From Phycisphaerae bacterium (lineage in GTDB: Bacteria > Planctomycetota > Phycisphaerae > UBA1845 > PWPN01), in the NCBI GenBank assembly GCA_026647385.1, contig JAPKGY010000214.1, forward strand, positions 1 to 6,071: 6,071 nt of DNA, in the 5' to 3' direction. The translations under genes were made by a program, and so were the position numbers. Of the stretch, positions 1 through 5,952 are shown piece after piece. Position 1 is the stretch's first letter. Each line of letters begins with the position of its first letter. Under the pieces are notes generated by a model. It was not told the DNA's origin. It saw only the letters and a program-made list of their open reading frames with translations, and did not search any database.

Positions 1-541
1 TATTCTGCAAATACTCGCCATGATATAAATCCACGGCGCGCTCATACCATTCGACTCGGCTGGCGGAGGAAGAAACAGCTCGCGCCTTGGCGAGAGCCGA
101 ATCGAACCCGCCGGACCCGTTCGGCAACACCATCGGAGCGAAGACTCGATACGGCTGCTCCTTCTTGACGGTCATGTAGTGGTCGCGGATGTCGGCGCTG
201 AGGAGCGCCGCCCCGCGGGGCGAAATCTCGATCGCCATCGGAAAGGCTTGCCTCTCCCCGGCGCTGCCGAGGTGGATCGGGGCGGTCTCGGTGCCGCCCT
301 CAACGAGGACCTGCTGCTCGGGCGCAGCCTCCGGGCGACTGGTCATGGCGGACTCGGCCGGCTGAGTGGAAGGCCGGGTGCCGGACGCGCCGGTACCGCC
401 GGGGCGGGATTCCGCGACCTGAGTCGCGGCCGGCTGAGTCGTCGGCCTCGGCGGCGGGGCGAACCTGTTGACCAGGAAAATGTAGAGGTAGAAGACCGCC
501 AACGAAGCGACCAGGCCAACGATGATGCGTCGATTATCCAT
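1..541 (-). CDS. yidC: YidC/Oxa1-type membrane protein insertase, N-terminal part (3' end beyond window)
   Basis: YidC inserts and folds inner-membrane proteins, alone or with SecYEG. The minus strand from ATG at 541 reads open for 180 codons to the window edge. Residues 1-5 are MDNRR, followed by one hydrophobic segment (about 6-24, IIVGLVASLAVFYLYIFLV), a linker rich in Pro, Thr, Gln and Ser (about 28-77, with similar units RPTTQPAAT and RPSTQPAES), then the likely beginning of the periplasmic P1 beta domain (about 85 on, with IEISPRGAALLSADIRD). This order of an MDN(R/Q)R start, one TM helix, a linker and a beta domain is typical of Gram-negative YidC; the conserved C-terminal Oxa1 core is outside the window. 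An in-frame TGA 15 bases upstream fixes ATG 541 as the first start. The ribosome binding site is weak. It lies 121 bases downstream of the phosphoesterase gene on the same strand, so co-transcription is possible. Identification rests on the N-terminus only. Confidence 0.78.
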   Translation of the reverse strand, partial: MDNRRIIVGLVASLAVFYLYIFLVNRFAPPPRPTTQPAATQVAESRPGGTGASGTRPSTQPAESAMTSRPEAAPEQQVLVEGGTETAPIHLGSAGERQAFPMAIEISPRGAALLSADIRDHYMTVKKEQPYRVFAPMVLPNGSGGFDSALAKARAVSSSASRVEWYERAVDLYHGEYLQN

Positions 542-662
542 TATGCGTCGTTCTCATGGGTGCCCAATGCGGGCGTTTGTGCGTTGATCCGTTCGGCTTG
601 GCCGGACTCGGATCACCCCGCGATACCTCGCAGCCGGCAGCATCCGCCACGCCGCCCGCCGT
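542..662 (-). other. Spacer between phosphoesterase gene and yidC
   Basis: These 121 bases lie between the phosphoesterase stop and the yidC start, both on the minus strand. A short reading frame ends in a TAA that overlaps the yidC ATG (TAATG), but it is closed by a TGA about 25 codons upstream and has no good start, so I do not call a gene. I see no clear terminator hairpin with a U tract and no convincing promoter, leaving read-through from the upstream gene open. Confidence 0.4.
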
Positions 663-1424
663 TCAGCGGCCTTCCAGCAGGCGATGTCCAAGGAAGTCGT
701 CCAGTTCCGGCGTGTTCAGAATCTTGTGAACGGCCTTGTCGACGTCGTACTCCAGTCGCACGAACTCCACACGGCCTTCGTCCACGACCGCATAGGCCGC
801 CCGGGGGTCCCGATCCCGCGGCTGCCCCACGCTGCCCACGTTGATAATCACCTTGTCGTCCTCGGCAATCTCGTAGATCCCCGGCTCCGCCAGCTCGTCC
901 GGCGACTCAAAGTACGGATCGTCCACGAAGACGCCGGGCACGTGCGTGTGGCCCACGAAGCTGGCGACGTACTGCAGCCGCTCGAAGTTGGCCATCAGCT
1001 TGTGCGGATTCGAGTATACGTCGTCGGCGAAGAGGTATTCGTTGACCGGGCGTCGCGGCGAGCCGTGAACGAACAGCATGTCCTCGTAGACGGCCCGAAC
1101 CGGCAGCTTGCCCAGAAACTCCCACCGGCGGTCCCGCTGGGCCTTCTTGGGCTCGTCCTCGAGCATCTGGCGCGTCCAGTAGCAGGCCCGCTCGGCGCCC
1201 ACGTTGAAGTTGTACGGCTCGTAGAAGACCGCATGGTCGTGGTTGCCGCAGATCGCGAACTCGCAACGATCCATGACCAAGTCGACGCACTCGCGCGGGT
1301 TCGCGCCGTAACCCACGATGTCACCGAGGCATACGACCTTTTCGATCCCCCGGGCATCGATGTCCTCGAAAACCGCCGTCAGCGCCTCGATATTGCTGTG
1401 TATGTCACTGATAATCGCAAACAT
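663..1424 (-). CDS. Calcineurin-like metallophosphoesterase (253 aa)
   Basis: A two-metal phosphoesterase of the ApaH/PP2A-like or YfcE-like superfamily, probably cytoplasmic. Its substrate cannot be told from sequence; such proteins hydrolyse phosphodiesters, nucleotides or phosphoproteins. The full motif set is present: D7-x-H9 (SDIHSN), G34-D35 (CLGDIVGYG), G60-N-H-D63 (GNHD), H120 (VHGSPR) and G158-H-T-H161 (GHTH). The stretch NVGSVGQPRDRDPRAAYAV (195-213) is typical of the bacterial branch often annotated as metallophosphatase or serine/threonine phosphatase. The length fits the family. ATG 1424 is chosen because the family begins directly at the first beta strand (MFAIISDIHSN). The frame stays open to an ATG at 1577, adding 51 residues with a weakly hydrophobic stretch, but that start would bury the conserved N-terminus. 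The Shine-Dalgarno match is poor (GGGAT about 10 bases upstream). It is divergent from a second phosphoesterase and upstream of yidC. Confidence 0.9.
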   Translation of the reverse strand: MFAIISDIHSNIEALTAVFEDIDARGIEKVVCLGDIVGYGANPRECVDLVMDRCEFAICGNHDHAVFYEPYNFNVGAERACYWTRQMLEDEPKKAQRDRRWEFLGKLPVRAVYEDMLFVHGSPRRPVNEYLFADDVYSNPHKLMANFERLQYVASFVGHTHVPGVFVDDPYFESPDELAEPGIYEIAEDDKVIINVGSVGQPRDRDPRAAYAVVDEGRVEFVRLEYDVDKAVHKILNTPELDDFLGHRLLEGR

Positions 1425-1489
1425 GTACGAATAATCCCGACTCCAGCTCTGACCCGAGGCCGATGCGGCATCAGGGGCCGAATTGCGGT

Positions 1490-1518
1490 ATGCTATGGTG
1501 AGAGCCGTCGCCACGCAA
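1490..1518 (-). promoter_or_regulatory. Candidate promoter for the minus-strand phosphoesterase
   Basis: On the minus strand TTGCGT (1518-1513) and TAGCAT (1495-1490) are separated by 17 bases, matching the sigma-70 consensus at 3/6 and 4/6 positions. Initiation near 1483 would leave a leader of about 60 bases before ATG 1424. It lies in the 198-base divergent spacer, where a promoter for each side is expected. The match is weak and rests on spacing. I found no equally good candidate on the plus strand for the gene at 1623. Confidence 0.25.
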
Positions 1519-1610
1519 ATCAGCCCGGCCAGCCGAGCCTGATGCAGGACGGGCGACGGGATCAGTTGGGACCGCAACGCACCGGCCTCCGCCGATGGCG
1601 GGGATCGGCA

Positions 1611-1614
1611 AGGG
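1611..1614 (+). promoter_or_regulatory. Ribosome binding site for the YfcE-like gene
   Basis: AGGG lies 8 bases upstream of the GTG at 1623. It supports that GTG as the start, which also places the conserved first beta strand (MKLGILADSHG) at residue 1. Confidence 0.5.
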
Positions 1615-1622
1615 CATAAATC

Positions 1623-2141
1623 GTGAAATTAGGCATTCTGGCGGACAGCCATGGCCGGACCGACCTGGTTCGACAGGCGTTGACGCTGCTCAAGAAGGCC
1701 GGGGCACAAGCCGTCGTCCACTGCGGCGATGTCGGCGGGCTCGACGTGCTGGAAGAGTTGGCCGGCTGGCGGGCGTGGTTCGTCTGGGGCAATACCGATT
1801 TCCCCCGCCCGTCCTGGCGCCCGCAGATCGAGGCAATGAAACTCCCCTGGCCCGACGGCCCGCTCGAAATCACCCTGGCCGACAAACGGATCGGGGTCTT
1901 CCACGGCCACGAGTACGCCTGGCAGCGGGCGATGACCGCCGCCGAACTCGATTACCTGCTCCACGGCCACACCCATCAGGCCGATGACTACCGCATGGGC
2001 TCCATGAGGATCATCAACCCGGGGGCGCTGCACCGGGCCCGCTTCAAGAGCGTCGCATTACTCGACCCCGAAACCGATACGCTTGAATTCATCCCGATCG
2101 ACGACCCCCTGGAGTGTGACGCGCCGGACGACGGCTACTAA
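1623..2141 (+). CDS. YfcE/MJ0936-type phosphodiesterase (172 aa)
   Basis: A small calcineurin-like metallophosphoesterase of the YfcE family (Metallophos_2 fold). Characterised members hydrolyse phosphodiester model substrates such as bis-p-nitrophenyl phosphate; the natural substrate is generally unknown. Motifs in order: D8-x-H10 (LADSHG), G35-D36 (HCGDVGG), G56-N-T-D59 (WGNTD), H94 (FHGHE) and G115-H-T-H118 (HGHTH), then NPGAL (132-136). GNTD replaces the GNHD of many relatives, but this branch often carries another residue there (E. coli YfcE has GNCD), so activity should be kept. The length is close to the usual 160-185 residues. Translation starts at GTG 1623 behind AGGG. The TAA stop is 9 bases before the M20 gene, suggesting an operon. 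It is only distantly similar to the divergent 253-residue phosphoesterase, so it is not a recent duplicate. Confidence 0.92.
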   Translation: MKLGILADSHGRTDLVRQALTLLKKAGAQAVVHCGDVGGLDVLEELAGWRAWFVWGNTDFPRPSWRPQIEAMKLPWPDGPLEITLADKRIGVFHGHEYAWQRAMTAAELDYLLHGHTHQADDYRMGSMRIINPGALHRARFKSVALLDPETDTLEFIPIDDPLECDAPDDGY

Positions 2142-2150
2142 AATGGCCGC

Positions 2151-3338
2151 ATGCAGAGACTCAACGAACATGAGAAACAACGGCTGATCCGCCTGGTCCA
2201 GGACCTCGTCGGAATCAACAGCGCGATCATCACTCCGGAGCAGGCCAACCGCGAACGGACCGAGGAGCGGATGGCCGAGTTCCTGACGCAATACCTGCGC
2301 AACATGGGAATGACGGTCCAAAGGCAGGAGGTCTTCCCCGGCCGGCCGAATCTCATGGCCCATTGGCCGGGCCAGGGCGACAAGCGATCGATCATGCTCG
2401 AAGCCCACATGGATACCGTCACCGTCGAGGGCATGACCATCGACCCCTTCGCAGCCCAGGTGCGCGACGGCAAAATCTGGGGCCGCGGCACCTGCGACAC
2501 CAAGGGCAACATGGCCGCGTTCCTGACCGCCCTGGATATCGCATATCGCCGCAACCAGCTGCCGGCCGACAAACTCTACTTCGTCGCCACGATGAGCGAG
2601 GAGACCTGCTGCACGGGGTCGGCCGCCCTGATGGACCACGGCTTTCGCACGGATGCCGCCATCGTCGGCGAAGCCACCCGCTGCCGGCTGGTCACCGCTC
2701 ACAAGGCCCCGCTTTGGCTGGAGATCGAGACCAACGGACGGTCCTGCCACGCGTCGATGCCCGATCATGGCATCAACGCCATCGAGATGATGGCCCGCGT
2801 CATCGAGTTCGTGCAGGGCCCGTGGAACCACCACCTGCAAGTGCGGGAGCATCCCCTCCTGGGTAAGTCCACGATGCAGGTGACGACCGTCGAGGGCGGC
2901 TCGAAGATCAACATCATCCCGTCCCGCTGCCGCATCCAGGTGGACGGTCGCATCGTCCCCGGCCGACCCATCGACGAGATCGTGACCGAATTCCACGCAA
3001 TGCTGGCCGAGCACCTCCGCGGCATGCCCTTCCAGATCCTCAGCCAGCAGAGCCACCCCGCTTTGGACACGCCCCTGGACGCGCCGCTGGTGCAAAAACT
3101 CATGCCCCTGTGCCGCGAAGCCGCCGGCCAGACCGCCCCACTCGGCGTCAACTACTTCGCCGACACCGGCCCGTTCGCCCAGGCCGGCATCACCTCCGTC
3201 CTCTTCGGCGCCGGCGACATCGCCCAAGCCCACACCGCCGAGGAATTCCTCGAACTCGACCAGCTCTTCCTGGCCGCCGAAATCATGCTCACACTCCTGA
3301 CGGAGAATGCGGGGATGTCGATCGTCGAGGCAACGTGA
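2151..3338 (+). CDS. M20 family metallohydrolase, ArgE/DapE-like (395 aa)
   Basis: A di-zinc deacylase or peptidase of the M20 family, probably cytoplasmic. Ligands are all present: H86 and D88 (LEAHMDTV), bridging D116 (GTCDTKGN), catalytic E150 with metal ligand E151 (MSEET), E174 (IVGEAT) and H361 (GDIAQAHTAEEF). The lid/dimerisation domain spans about 185-295 and includes H200 (SCHASMP), which completes the partner active site in dimeric members. The C-terminal GAGDIAQAHTAEEF resembles acetylornithine deacetylase and succinyl-diaminopimelate desuccinylase, but the substrate (N-acetylornithine, N-succinyl-DAP or another acylated amino acid) cannot be decided; no arg or lysine pathway genes are adjacent. 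Length is typical. ATG 2151 is forced, since the only in-frame codons between it and the preceding stop (2139) are not starts; no Shine-Dalgarno is visible, so translation may be coupled to the upstream gene nine bases away. It converges on the lipoprotein gene with a 35-base gap and no clear terminator hairpin. Confidence 0.93.
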   Translation: MQRLNEHEKQRLIRLVQDLVGINSAIITPEQANRERTEERMAEFLTQYLRNMGMTVQRQEVFPGRPNLMAHWPGQGDKRSIMLEAHMDTVTVEGMTIDPFAAQVRDGKIWGRGTCDTKGNMAAFLTALDIAYRRNQLPADKLYFVATMSEETCCTGSAALMDHGFRTDAAIVGEATRCRLVTAHKAPLWLEIETNGRSCHASMPDHGINAIEMMARVIEFVQGPWNHHLQVREHPLLGKSTMQVTTVEGGSKINIIPSRCRIQVDGRIVPGRPIDEIVTEFHAMLAEHLRGMPFQILSQQSHPALDTPLDAPLVQKLMPLCREAAGQTAPLGVNYFADTGPFAQAGITSVLFGAGDIAQAHTAEEFLELDQLFLAAEIMLTLLTENAGMSIVEAT

Positions 3339-3373
3339 GCCCGGCCAGGTCAACCGCGGTCCAACCCCCGACG

Positions 3374-3937
3374 TCAATCCTTGCCTGAAACATCCATGGC
3401 GATGGGGTCAGAGTGCTTGGTTGTACACCTGGGCGTTATGGCAATCTGCTCGAAGGACCAATCCGCGTTGCTGCCCCAGACAGTCGGTGTTCCTGTGAAC
3501 CGCCACACGGGCTCCAGTCTCCTATGACCGCGCAACTCCGGGCCCTCCACCCGGCCGGCGGGACACGCCACAGGTGGCACGACATAAGCCGGATTGTAGT
3601 CGGCGTGCTCAACAGTCATTCCTGCGTGGCCGAACCAGCCACAGTCGTAAGGGAGCGAGTAGTTCAGGGCCACACCGAACAGGTACCCCCAATGAAAGCA
3701 ATGCTTGGCTGGAAAGGAGAAACGGCCGGCATCATCGGTTCTTGCCTTGAATTCGCCGCCATCCGGATGTCGAACCACCAACTCCGCTGAGTGAACGGGC
3801 CTGTGACTGACCGCATCAATCACGACACCGTCAGTTCGTCCGCATGTCTGCTTGATATGCGGAACCGGCAAGATACAGCCGGTATTCATCGCCAGGACAC
3901 ACGGTGCAACAGCCATGATGTATCTCGACATCGACAT
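3374..3937 (-). CDS. Putative lipoprotein with carboxypeptidase-regulatory-like domain (187 aa)
   Basis: No specific gene is recognised. The N-terminus (SRYIMAVAPCVLAMNTGC) looks like a short lipoprotein signal: one Arg, a modest hydrophobic core, and a lipobox-like NTG-C21. Asn at -3 is unusual, so lipidation is uncertain. Residues about 34-75 (TDGVVIDAVSHRPVHSAELVV, then the TDDAGRFSFP turn) match the carboxypeptidase-regulatory-like (CarboxypepD_reg) beta-sandwich pattern: G-V-V-x-D, R-P-V, a beta strand, then TD-x-x-GRFSF. The middle (80-125) is rich in aromatic residues (HWGYLFGVALNYSLPYDCGWFGH), and there are seven Cys in all. Such domains usually serve in envelope adhesion or structure. 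ATG 3937 is the first start after an in-frame TGA 18 bases upstream; 3931 (Met3) is an alternative. By eye, base composition is less GC-rich than in the flanking housekeeping genes. It lies directly downstream of the decayed mazEF locus and overlaps the end of the toxin remnant frame. Confidence 0.68.
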   Translation of the reverse strand: MSMSRYIMAVAPCVLAMNTGCILPVPHIKQTCGRTDGVVIDAVSHRPVHSAELVVRHPDGGEFKARTDDAGRFSFPAKHCFHWGYLFGVALNYSLPYDCGWFGHAGMTVEHADYNPAYVVPPVACPAGRVEGPELRGHRRLEPVWRFTGTPTVWGSNADWSFEQIAITPRCTTKHSDPIAMDVSGKD

Positions 3938-4107
3938 GACAGGTGGGCACCCCGGTCATATACTTCAATGCCAGTGCCATTGACTCCTCGTACAGTGTAT
4001 CTCAGACGGCCCGACTCTCCAATTCCGACTGAAGCAGGGCAGTCGCGCGCCAGGATAACGACCGGCCGCTTCTTATCCGGCTTGGGGAACTGATACCAGC
4101 GTTTCAT
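3886..4107 (-). pseudogene. MazF/PemK-family toxin remnant
   Basis: MazF/PemK toxins are sequence-specific endoribonucleases of about 100-115 residues that cleave mRNA. The frame from ATG 4107 gives 73 codons. Its first 22 or so residues (MKRWYQF, then PKPDKKRPVVILARD) match the N-terminus of the branch I remember as starting MKR-G/W-[DE]-[IV]-Y-W-Y-x-F-x-x-PDKRRPVLVLTR. Compared with that pattern about four residues of strand 1 seem missing between MKR and WYQF. After residue 23 the strongly conserved 'SVTVAPIT' block does not appear in any of the three frames; a weak echo (TVRGVNGTGIEV, about 42-53) may or may not be family-derived. The C-terminal half is absent and the frame runs into the start of the lipoprotein gene. 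The ATG overlaps the stop of the frame-corrected antitoxin as ATGA, the usual toxin-antitoxin arrangement. Almost certainly inactive. The family call rests on remembered consensus plus the antitoxin context. Confidence 0.72.
3994..4022 (-). promoter_or_regulatory. Candidate promoter for the lipoprotein gene
   Basis: On the minus strand TTGGAG (4022-4017) is followed after 17 bases by TACACT (3999-3994), matching consensus at 3/6 and 4/6. Initiation near 3987 would give a leader of about 50 bases before ATG 3937. The site lies inside the degraded toxin remnant, so it may have arisen after the toxin lost function. Weak evidence. Confidence 0.2.
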
Positions 4108-4338
4108 TCATCCCCCCACACCTGCTCGCTCTCCCATACGTCGAACTCCGAAGCCTTTACCGGATGGGCAGCACAGCCTTTTCGATGCCTTCGTTCCTGT
4201 TCGGCACCCCGGTGCTTGCGAATGGCAAAATGCAGGGCATCTCGGGTGAAGGCCGACCGGCTGGTCTTCAGCTTTTTTGGCCAGCCTGTCCGGGTCTTCC
4301 ACCAGCCGCTCGCCGAGCGTCATTTGCACCGTTTTCAT
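4104..4338 (-). pseudogene. MazE-like ribbon-helix-helix antitoxin, frameshifted
   Basis: The antitoxin partner of the toxin remnant; such proteins bind DNA through an N-terminal ribbon-helix-helix, repress their own operon and neutralise the toxin with the C-terminal tail. Translation from ATG 4338 gives MKTVQMTLGERLVE and on to LAKK, and then family resemblance is lost. Dropping one base from the A6 run (4273-4278) restores it: LKTSRSAFTRDALHFAIR, the basic RKHRGAEQERRHRKG segment, AAHPVKASEFDVW and ESEQVWGDE, ending at TGA 4106-4104. That makes 77 residues, normal for the family. In the unshifted frame the ORF happens to end at 4108-4110 with a Cys/Arg/Gly-rich tail, which I take as spurious. 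A Pro at position 16, inside the first helix, is a second possible lesion. The start has an excellent ribosome binding site, so the 5' signals are intact. The frameshift could be real decay, a homopolymer sequencing error, or less likely frameshifting in vivo. Confidence 0.82.
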
Positions 4339-4342
4339 GGCG

Positions 4343-4350
4343 TCCTCCCC
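4343..4350 (-). promoter_or_regulatory. Strong ribosome binding site of the antitoxin gene
   Basis: GGGGAGGA on the minus strand ends four bases before ATG 4338. It is the best Shine-Dalgarno in the window. It selects ATG 4338 over an upstream ATG at 4374 that would add 12 residues (MSQLYIHIGEDA) and would place this purine run inside the coding region. Confidence 0.7.
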
Positions 4351-4358
4351 TATATGGA

Positions 4359-4388
4359 TGTATAGCTGTGACAACCCACATTGGTTGT
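4359..4388 (-). promoter_or_regulatory. Candidate antitoxin promoter and operator palindrome
   Basis: A perfect inverted repeat ACAACC-6-GGTTGT occupies 4371-4388. On the minus strand a -10-like TATACA follows at 4364-4359, so the palindrome covers the spacer and -35 region of a promoter that would begin transcription near 4352. The -35 itself is poor, which is common where a repressor sits. Ribbon-helix-helix antitoxins typically repress their own operon at such a palindrome, so this is the best operator candidate. Half-sites are only six bases long and chance occurrence is possible. Confidence 0.4.
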
Positions 4389-4462
4389 GCCGTCAAACCC
4401 CCCTGGCATTTCGCCCTGACCTACGCGTTCCGCGCCCCGCCGGCTGTCCCCTGCTCGAAAGG

Positions 4463-4491
4463 GTGCCCATCGTCTCTGCCCGCGATATACT
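4463..4491 (+). promoter_or_regulatory. Candidate promoter of the MoxR-type gene
   Basis: TATACT at 4486-4491 is a good -10 (5/6). The -35 position 17 bases upstream (GTGCCC, 4463-4468) is poor. Initiation near 4498 would give a leader of about 28 bases carrying GGAGA at 4516-4520, five bases before ATG 4526. The -10 to start spacing is convincing; the -35 is not. Confidence 0.35.
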
Positions 4492-4525
4492 ATCCGCTTG
4501 GTGCGTGACGCCATCGGAGAACATC

Positions 4526-5590
<1,065 letters not shown>

Positions 5591-5928
5591 TACAAAAAAA
5601 GCTTTGATCCGCACCCCAGGACTCGGTTATAAGCGAATCTCACCGGCTTCGTGCGAAAGGCCCTCCAAATGCCGAACGACGAAATCCGAATGTCGAAGAT
5701 CCGTCCGGGGCGCCGTGGCGACCGAGGCGGGATGAACCCCATTCTCCATAACGGACCGAGCTTCACCGCCTGCTCTCGTCATTCGTCATTCATCATCCGT
5801 CATTCTTTCGACATTCGGATTTCGTCATTCGACATTGAAGCGCACCGGAACCCGAAAGGTCATTCCCATCGCAAGCCGGCTCACGCATCCGTACCTCACC
5901 GATCCTCGCACACGAAAGGACAACCAAT
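5591..5928. other. Gene-poor spacer after the MoxR-type gene, with repeats
   Basis: No reading frame here has a good start, ribosome binding site or recognisable protein. It opens with an A7 run and AAAGCTTT just after the stop codon but no GC-rich hairpin, so I do not call a terminator. The bulk of it (5668-5836) is an inverted-repeat element, annotated separately. The last 90 bases lead to the AAAGGA ribosome binding site of the next start. Confidence 0.55.
5668..5836. repeat. 30-base inverted repeat enclosing CATTC-type short repeats
   Basis: The left arm (5668-5697) and the reverse complement of the right arm (5807-5836) agree at 28 of 30 bases, with 20 contiguous identical bases (5678-5697 against 5807-5826). 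The 109-base interior ends in near-tandem copies of GTCATTC (5778, 5785, 5799, with the degenerate ATCATCC at 5792), and the right arm is built from the same GACATTCG / GTCATTCG words. It encodes no transposase, lies wholly between genes and has no obvious target-site duplication. I remember similar GAATGACGAAT/ATTCGTCATTC repeats as common between genes in Planctomycetota-type genomes, but could not check this. Confidence 0.8.
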
Positions 5929-5952
5929 ATGACTCCGAAACTCGACCGACGC
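5916..5952 (+). CDS. Probable start of the gene after moxR, cut by a junction
   Basis: AAAGGA (5915-5920) lies eight bases before ATG 5929, a credible translation start, and the first codons read MTPKLDR. The frame stays open to the window edge. From about 5950, however, the same bases match the opposite strand of a sensor kinase gene, so the plus-strand reading beyond that point (arginine, serine and alanine-rich) is a shadow. My reading is that only the first seven or so codons of a genuine gene survive before the sequence changes identity. The product cannot be told; a DUF58 or VWA protein would be the usual neighbour of a MoxR-type gene. Confidence 0.35.

Noticed and set aside
179..844. 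Open 221-codon frame on the plus strand
   Set aside because: It spans the complement of yidC, the spacer and the end of the phosphoesterase gene, is Arg/Pro/Gly-rich and resembles nothing.
1425..1577. 51-residue N-terminal extension of the minus-strand phosphoesterase, with a hydrophobic stretch that could pass for a signal anchor
   Set aside because: The family starts at the first beta strand (MFAIISDIHSN). The hydrophobic stretch is short and interrupted, and the extension would use up most of the divergent promoter region.
1589..1601. Small CCGCC-GAT-GGCGG hairpin before the YfcE-like gene
   Set aside because: Five base pairs in GC-rich DNA is easily chance, and there is no U tract or known leader motif.
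684..1619. Open 311-codon frame on the plus strand
   Set aside because: It is the complement of the phosphoesterase gene, whose metal motifs are unmistakable; the plus-strand product is His/Val/Arg-rich with no recognisable domain. Long antisense frames are expected at this GC content.
2058..3377. Open 439-codon frame on the minus strand
   Set aside because: Antisense to the M20 gene; the product is Gly/Asp/His-rich low-quality sequence and the M20 frame has every ligand.
3830..3980. Short minus-strand frame from ATG 3980 (MALALKYMTGVPT...) behind AGGAG
   Set aside because: The product is not recognisable and it would displace the lipoprotein frame, which has a recognisable beta-domain pattern. 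The AGGAG is too close to that ATG for an ideal site.
4273..4278. Programmed -1 frameshift at the A6 run of the antitoxin
   Set aside because: A -1 slip reads into a stop (AGC TGA). Restoring the protein needs the +1 frame, and A6 is short for efficient polymerase slippage, so decay or sequencing error is the simpler explanation.
4277..4525. 83-residue N-terminal extension of the MoxR-type ATPase
   Set aside because: No family similarity; it overlaps the antitoxin coding region antisense, whereas ATG 4526 has a good ribosome binding site and a -10 element at the right distance.
5778..5836. CRISPR array in the CATTC repeats
   Set aside because: Units are only about 7 bases, irregular, without unique spacers of constant length.
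5793..5951. Continuation of the kinase reading frame to a stop at 5793
   Set aside because: Kinase similarity ends sharply after SHDLRTP; the rest is antisense to the gene start at 5929 and runs into the repeat element.
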